A DNA stretch of 64,000 bases from Plutella xylostella (taxonomy: Eukaryota > Arthropoda > Insecta > Lepidoptera > Plutellidae), in contig NC_064000.1 in assembly GCF_932276165.1 (NCBI RefSeq), positions 682,001-746,000 of the forward strand. Direction: 5' to 3'. Position 1 is the stretch's first letter; every line of letters begins with the position of its first letter. The position numbers were made by a program, and so were the translations under genes. The notes under the pieces are model-generated. The model saw only the letters and a program-made list of their open reading frames with translations, was not told where the DNA came from and did not search any database. Below, piece by piece: positions 60,401-64,000 of this stretch.

Positions 60401-62498
60401 CGGTCCAGCATGTCAACTGATAGTGCTCATAATGTCTCGAACAACCCCGAGACAGCTGCAGCTCTCCATCAGCCCCTCTCACGGCTGACTTGTAGCAGTA
60501 CAGAGCAGAGAGCCAGTGACATAGACTCCATACAATATACCATGTTTCCTCTTTATGTAAGGTCGGATTTTGTGGGAAGGCCCTGTCTTTTCCGTATAAA
60601 AATCATGACAAATGCACTCACCCCTGCCTCCCGGTCCAGCATGTCAACTGATAGTGCTCATAATGTCTCGAACACCCGCGAGACAGCTGCAGCTCTCCAT
60701 CAGCCCCGCGCACGGCTGACTTGTAGCAGTACAGCGCGGAGCCGCAGTGCGCGCCGCCGCGGTCTGGCGCACAGTCCGGGGGCTCGCATTGGTGGCATTT
60801 GTATCTGTGGGTGGATAGACATAGACACATCATTATTTACTCTTAAAATACTCATTAAAGGCACAAAAAAACATCAATAGGTACATACTGTTATAGCACA
60901 AAACAATCATGTTGAGATTAGTTGTTTGTGAGTGTGGTATGATTTTGTCACAAAGGTGTGGACACATTGCTTCCTTACTACTACACTACATCATTCAGGC
61001 CCGGGTCACCTATTTACTCCGTAGGTCGCGTCAAGTGTCACCGCCGTAGGCCGCGTCACAATGCTCATGACATCTACGCGCCAACGTCGGCGTGCGAGGG
61101 AGACCGCATCAGTACATTTCAATAGTGAGCATTGTGACGCGGCCTACGGCGTGACGCTGGACGCGACCTACGGCGTAAATAGGAGACCGAGGCCTCATAA
61201 GTGACATAAAAATATTATAATAACTTAATTATACATAATATACTTTATATTATATTCTAAATACTACCTTTTATGAAATTTCTTCCTCCTTGAGTAGGCA
61301 AAAACATAAAATAAACATTTTATTATTTTAGGAAACCACAGTAAGAATTTATGAAGATCAGAGCCCTTCCTTCCTTTACTTTTATGTGATATGTATTGTA
61401 GTCATTTTACAGCAAAAACTTTAGTTGGAAATCTCTAAATTCACAGAAATGAAGTGTTTTTCTATAATTTACAATTCTTCAGCAACTGGTGCCACTCACC
61501 GAGGTTGCTGCACCATGAGCTTGTTGACAGAGGCGGGCTCATTCAGCAGCTGGTTGTCAGCTGCATTCTGTGAGGTGGAGTCTCCATCCAGCAGCCCGGG
61601 GAGCCCCGCTGAAGTTATAGATATAGTTATGAATTAGATCATCCCGTTATGGAGGTGAAACATTATAACTTAAATCATCTAGTAGTTTTTATTAATAAAC
61701 CAGCTATGTAGTAAATCTAGTAACTATCTTGCCTAATTGGGGACCTAAATTCTATCCAGCCAAATACCGATATGCAGTGGCCTGATATTTGGGTTGGTAC
61801 ATAATGGTTGCCCAAATAAATTGAATCTAGCCTCTGCTACCAGTTTCATCACTAGTATAGTAACATACCATGATTAATAATTATCATTGTGACCATAATT
61901 TACCTAGTTTTATGTTGCTGTTTTAATGTTTTTGGATATTGTTCAAGCTTATGCATCTAGATGTTTTGACTATGTAGTGTTGTTTCGTGTAGGTGGATAT
62001 TAGGAGTAGAGCAAGGACATGAGTGAAGTGTGCTCAACCTTAGCTTTAATGTTAATTTTAGTCTACACTCTACAGTGTAGGCACAGAGATTTATATGAGA
62101 CCCATTGAAATATAGGAACTTCATGTAAATCCAACAGCAACGAATGGAATCTAAATTATTTTAGTTTACAACAATGAAATGAAATATGTGTATTTATAAC
62201 GTAGAGAAGTGGGCATTACACTGATATGGCAGATGGAACAAGATATTCTTGTTGTGTGAAGGAAAGGCCAGCTACAATGTTAGAATATGTAATCAAACAA
62301 TAATAAATAAGGCTAGAACGAGGGACTATATCCACGTAAATAAAAGATTCAGGTGGCGTCTACGGCATGAGAATTGGTGCTAACATAGATCACATCGGCA
62401 GCTATTAAATAAAGTATATGAAAACAGCAAAACTCACCATATCCAGTATTTATAAGCAAAAATGTGAACAAACATCCTAATAACACAACGTCCGCCAT
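51462..62498 (-). CDS. sax: BMP type I receptor serine/threonine kinase Saxophone, 13 exons
   Basis: Exons, in order of transcription: 62438-62498, 61500-61608, 60622-60804, 59679-59782, 59203-59317, 58837-58934, 58128-58309, 56925-57110, 56318-56464, 55506-55681, 52553-52700, 52137-52202, 51462-51614. All junctions are GT-AG and in phase, giving 575 aa. The protein binds BMP-type ligands at the cell surface and, once activated by a type II receptor, phosphorylates R-Smads. Visible: signal peptide (exon 1), cysteine-rich ectodomain ending CCQGDMCN (exons 3-4), alanine-rich membrane span (exon 5), GS box TSGSGAGLPLMVQRTLAKQ (exon 7), GKGRFGEVW loop and VAVK lysine (exons 7-8), L45-loop segment SDMTSQNSCTQ (exon 8), HRDIKSKN and DFG (exon 10), and the final helix LPALRIKKTL. 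The FFSRDEASWRRETEIYST run points to Saxophone and not Thickveins or Baboon. Oddities: APE is SPE, the activation segment is alanine-rich and rather short, and three exons have partial tandem copies in introns. Confidence 0.95.
51822..51940. mobile_element. TIR MITE in saxophone intron 12
   Basis: The ends tagtacggggcgc and gcgccccgtacta are exact inverted complements. The interior matches, in inverse orientation, the copy at 55861-55980 (caaaagttctccgtc, gagcgcgatgc). No clear target duplication. Confidence 0.65.
53192..53315 (-). pseudogene. Degenerate partial copy of saxophone kinase exon 10 (copy d)
   Basis: On the minus strand it keeps RQGTVRYMSPELLDN and a GTTACT donor almost unchanged. 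The middle has deletions (ADCGLAVAPARQ; the alanine-rich stretch is shortened) and the HRD part is lost. It lies in the intron between exons 10 and 11, followed by the same intronic repeat as the other copies. It is probably not a usable exon. Confidence 0.8.
53692..54678. mobile_element. TA-flanked TIR element, split by a SINE
   Basis: The termini ctgtaaaagcccgaacaacg and its complement extend about 37 bp, with one or two mismatches, and continue with gtaaatcctaRgatttac palindromes that recur inside. TA lies on both sides (53690-53691 and 54679-54680). Without the nested SINE it is about 583 bp. The TA duplication suggests a Tc1/mariner-type element; no transposase is present. Confidence 0.7.
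53876..54267 (+). mobile_element. Full-length 5S rRNA-derived SINE with 12-bp target duplication
   Basis: Flanked by identical ATAACTTATAAC at 53864-53875 and 54268-54279. The head contains gatcactgaggtttagcaac and cattggatgggtgaccg, which match the 3' half and internal promoter boxes of eukaryotic 5S rRNA. The body follows (cttcggacagcacgttaagc, gcactaggccagcgtggtgg) and ends in gatgatgatg. So it is a pol III SINE of the 5S (SINE3) kind, probably moved by a LINE with a similar GAT-repeat end. Confidence 0.85.
54699..54852 (-). pseudogene. Partial copy of saxophone kinase exon 10 (copy c)
   Basis: From DIKSKNILMK to MSPELLDN the translation equals exon 10, except that DFG is DLG. The GKPAIAHR start is missing: the sequence diverges just before the Asp of HRD and meets an in-frame TAA, with no acceptor. 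The donor is GTTACT. Very few substitutions separate it from exon 10, so it is young or has been converted. It cannot replace exon 10 as it stands. Confidence 0.85.
55178..55213 (-). pseudogene. Terminal stub of saxophone kinase exon 10 (copy b)
   Basis: Only the last 10 or so codons (YMNPELLDN and the GTAACT donor) remain, then the homology passes straight into intronic repeat sequence. Confidence 0.75.
55861..55980. mobile_element. TIR MITE in saxophone intron 9
   Basis: The ends tagcacggggcgc and gcgtcccgtacta are inverted complements, continuing with gacgtgacaaaagtt on both arms. It is the same family as 51822-51940 in opposite orientation; the flank agaagggc is also shared, so the true element is slightly longer. 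Confidence 0.65.
56175..56312 (-). mobile_element. RTE-type LINE 3' fragment abutting the exon 9 splice donor
   Basis: (ATC)n, atgcactgctggacaaaggc, then ctctgtccttggcttcctca and gcgtcccacgctac. This is the complement of the RTE tail at 41530-41700. Its inner end is at 56312, five bases into intron 9 (the donor begins at 56317, GTACTG). Confidence 0.75.
57657..57872 (-). pseudogene. Broken duplicate of the saxophone GS-domain exon 7
   Basis: 57743-57872 encodes an intact copy of the GS box and its flank (QQSATSGSGAGLPLMVQRTL, then AKQVALHA), close in nucleotides to 58145-58260. The end of the exon is displaced: the HARGGK codons and a donor (gtaggt) lie at 57657-57687, separated by about 55 bp of intronic repeat with an in-frame stop. 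The Leu-rich N-terminal part also diverges (SSRRECL). Not usable without a repair. Confidence 0.8.
58956..59114. mobile_element. Lepidopteran dispersed repeat, possibly Helitron end
   Basis: Contains actgaacggatttaaatgaa, atttggtac, ggctactttttat, aattcccacggga and ends acagctagt. I recall this order from common lepidopteran repeats that end in CTAG and are often called Helitron-like; the family is not certain. A fragment of the same repeat (ctggacggattttcatgaaa) is near 12356. Confidence 0.4.
60140..60262 (-). pseudogene. Half copy of saxophone ectodomain exon 3 (copy 1)
   Basis: From LYCYKSAVRGADGELQLS to CWTGRQG the frame is intact and the GTGAGT donor is preserved. The first half of exon 3 (YKCHQCEPPDC, four of its cysteines) is absent, and I see no good acceptor at the break. 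Confidence 0.8.
60391..60510 (-). pseudogene. Half copy of saxophone ectodomain exon 3 (copy 2)
   Basis: Same extent as copy 1: the 3' half of exon 3 with an intact frame from LYCYKS to GRQG and a GTGAGT donor, 231 bp from the true donor and 251 bp from copy 1. A one-base shift appears where the homology fades at the 5' side. No convincing acceptor. Confidence 0.8.
61005..61180. mobile_element. TIR MITE in saxophone intron 2
   Basis: Arms of about 55 bp are inverted complements: tatttactccgtaggtcgcg ... ggccgcgtcacaatgctcat against gagcattgtgacgcggccta ... gcgacctacggcgtaaata, with a short unique loop. The target duplication is unclear (aggcc-like on both sides). Confidence 0.7.
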
Positions 62499-63140
62499 TC
62501 TTCATTCATCAACAACAAACTGTGTGGGTCATAAAAGTAACTTTTTAAATCTCAATATTTTTTACAATTGTACTTCCTTAAATCGCTTTCATAACAAATT
62601 GATCTTTAAAACGTAAAATCTTCATTTTAAATGAAAATACACAACAAAATTGATGTTAACTTCATTAAATAGTACAAAACTGACTATAAAGGCGTTTTGT
62701 TTCTGCATGGTTTCTGCTTCTTTTATTAACTAAAATCTTTCATTCAATTTTGTTTTTGTCTTATCCTCTGAAACAAAACGCAATAATTATTATGTTTTCA
62801 AAGATTGCTACAATCAACTTAGTAGTAATCATTATTCGAATTCAATATTTTTCAGTAAATATTATTCATTATATTCTTGTTGTTGTAGTATTTATATTAT
62901 GTTCCTTGATGGCTTGATCATGATCTTCATCATTTGTAAAGAATATACAGAAAAATGTATGTCGATTGGGGCGTTATTTTATTGTTCTATAGCTAACATT
63001 TGATGGGATCTTTATTAAACAAATCAGTAAGAGTAAGTCATACTACATCTATTAAATAAAATAAAATACCTGAATCTACTTATACTAAACTACCTACTAT
63101 ATATTTTAATAAATTAAATAAGTAGGCCATAGGGCACTAC
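62499..63140. other. Upstream flank of saxophone
   Basis: AT-rich sequence with no ORF or repeat I recognise. The saxophone promoter and 5' UTR should be here, but I cannot point to a TATA box or initiator with confidence. Confidence 0.4.
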
Positions 63141-63800
63141 CTACCTTAATAGGTAAAAAATATTTTCTAGGTCACCGCCGTCGTTTGGCAAGGTTCCCAA
63201 GAGGCTGGCCGCATTGCCCCGCTGAATGGCGAGGCTTATCCTTTGTCCAAGGTATGTGCCAGCCCTTTGGTCGCCGGAGGCGTCGATGAGCCGTGTCGCA
63301 ATTTCCTTATATATAAGTTTTGCATCCGGCCCCCACGGACCCAGCGTCTCTACGCCGAAAGGCACAAACATGTAGCCTTGTCCTAGGGCTGCATACTTGC
63401 GCCCTTTAGCCGCCTCAGCCGTCGCTGCCGCCGCACCTGCCTTGGTCGCGGTCGCTGGTAGGTGTGACTGTGCCAAAGTGTCGACGCATGTGGCATCCCA
63501 TACCAGCGGCCGCCCATTCTTCCAAGGAATGAGCGTCATTCCGTCCGGCCTCTTGCCGTCGTCGCGCGCTACTCCTGATGGCTCCAGTACGGCCGGGACG
63601 CCAGCACTGGCAAGAGCTCGGCGGATGACGTCATTCAGGGCGGCGTGACGCGACAGCCGGCCTGCGCTGCGCTGACACGCTAGGCCGTGGTGGCCCAGCT
63701 CATCGACGCCACCGCCGCAACGACAGCGCAGCGGTGTGGCTCATTTATTTTGGCGCCAAGTCTCAGGCTGATTGCCAACGAGGTCGATTGCACCACATGT
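63141..63800 (-). mobile_element. LINE C-terminal coding fragment
   Basis: On the minus strand a frame open from about 63735 to 63141 reads CRCGGGVDELGHHGL, RSAGRLSRHAALNDVIRRAL, RPDGMTLIPW, LVWDATCVDTLAQSHL, YAALGQGYMFVPFGVETLG and AIQRGNAASLLG. This is the conserved end of a group of invertebrate non-LTR reverse transcriptases (I do not assign the family). A shifted frame continues upstream with LAISLRLGAKINEPHRC, so one indel lies near 63730. No reverse-transcriptase core is left in the window. Confidence 0.75.
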
Positions 63801-64000
63801 CGATTTGATTGTTTTTTTTAATGACCGGCAAAACCATTCTTTGTAAATATTTGGATGTAGGGAGGGATAGTCTCTAGATTAGTCTAGATTGTATAGTCGA
63901 TCGAATATCTTTGAGTTCATATTTCCGTATTCTATTCATATTTTTATTGATATTTTAACCCGGCTTTAAACTAAGCACTGCCAAAAATCATAGTTATTTC
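63801..64000. other. Right edge, nothing recognised
   Basis: AT-rich sequence without a supported gene. The upstream part of the LINE does not clearly continue here. Confidence 0.4.

Noticed and set aside
1..64000. CRISPR arrays, operons, ribosome binding sites, rRNA genes
   Set aside because: The DNA is eukaryotic with spliced genes; the only repeats are transposons, exon copies and microsatellites. The 5S similarity belongs to SINEs.

Overview
The window looks like nuclear DNA of a moth or butterfly. It is AT-rich, has endless GTAGGTA-type low-complexity sequence, short GC-rich exons in long AT-rich introns, and a dense load of small transposons (hAT and PIF/Harbinger MITEs, RTE-type LINE tails ending in TGA repeats, tRNA- and 5S-rRNA-derived SINEs). 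The lepidopteran assignment is inferred from this texture and from the insect proteins encoded; no marker gene was searched.

Layout. 0.4-1.1 kb: an intact plus-strand ORF for a coiled-coil protein with a baculovirus FP/LINE-ORF1-like C-terminus. 5.4-10.7 kb, 17.5-22.1 kb and 30.0-46.3 kb: three complete beta-tubulin genes on the plus strand, called A, B and C here. A and B are beta1-like (447 aa each). C is a beta3 (betaTub60D) type gene (457 aa) with a 13.5-kb first intron and a six-residue insertion encoded across an extra splice junction. 23.3-26.2 kb, minus strand: a two-exon orotate phosphoribosyltransferase (207 aa) with no OMP decarboxylase half. 51.5-62.5 kb, minus strand: a complete 13-exon BMP type I receptor, saxophone (575 aa). 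63.1-63.8 kb, minus strand: the C-terminal end of a LINE.

Two things stand out. First, the beta-tubulin exons are nucleotide mosaics. A and B share 290-bp and 467-bp near-identical blocks around a silently diverged middle. B and C, which belong to different beta-tubulin classes, share 278 bp without a mismatch. This looks like continuing gene conversion in a tandem cluster. Second, saxophone carries three separate local exon-duplication arrays: the ectodomain exon (one full and two half copies), the GS-domain exon (one full and one broken copy), and the kinase catalytic/activation-loop exon (one full and three partial copies). Most extra copies keep the 3' part of the exon and its splice donor but lack the 5' part. 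A TA-flanked transposon and, inside it, a 5S-derived SINE later landed in the kinase array, which gives a relative order of events.

The genes do not form one pathway. Tubulins are cytoskeletal, the transferase acts in pyrimidine synthesis, and Saxophone is a BMP receptor. All exon coordinates come from reading frames, splice consensus and family knowledge; no transcript or database evidence was available.
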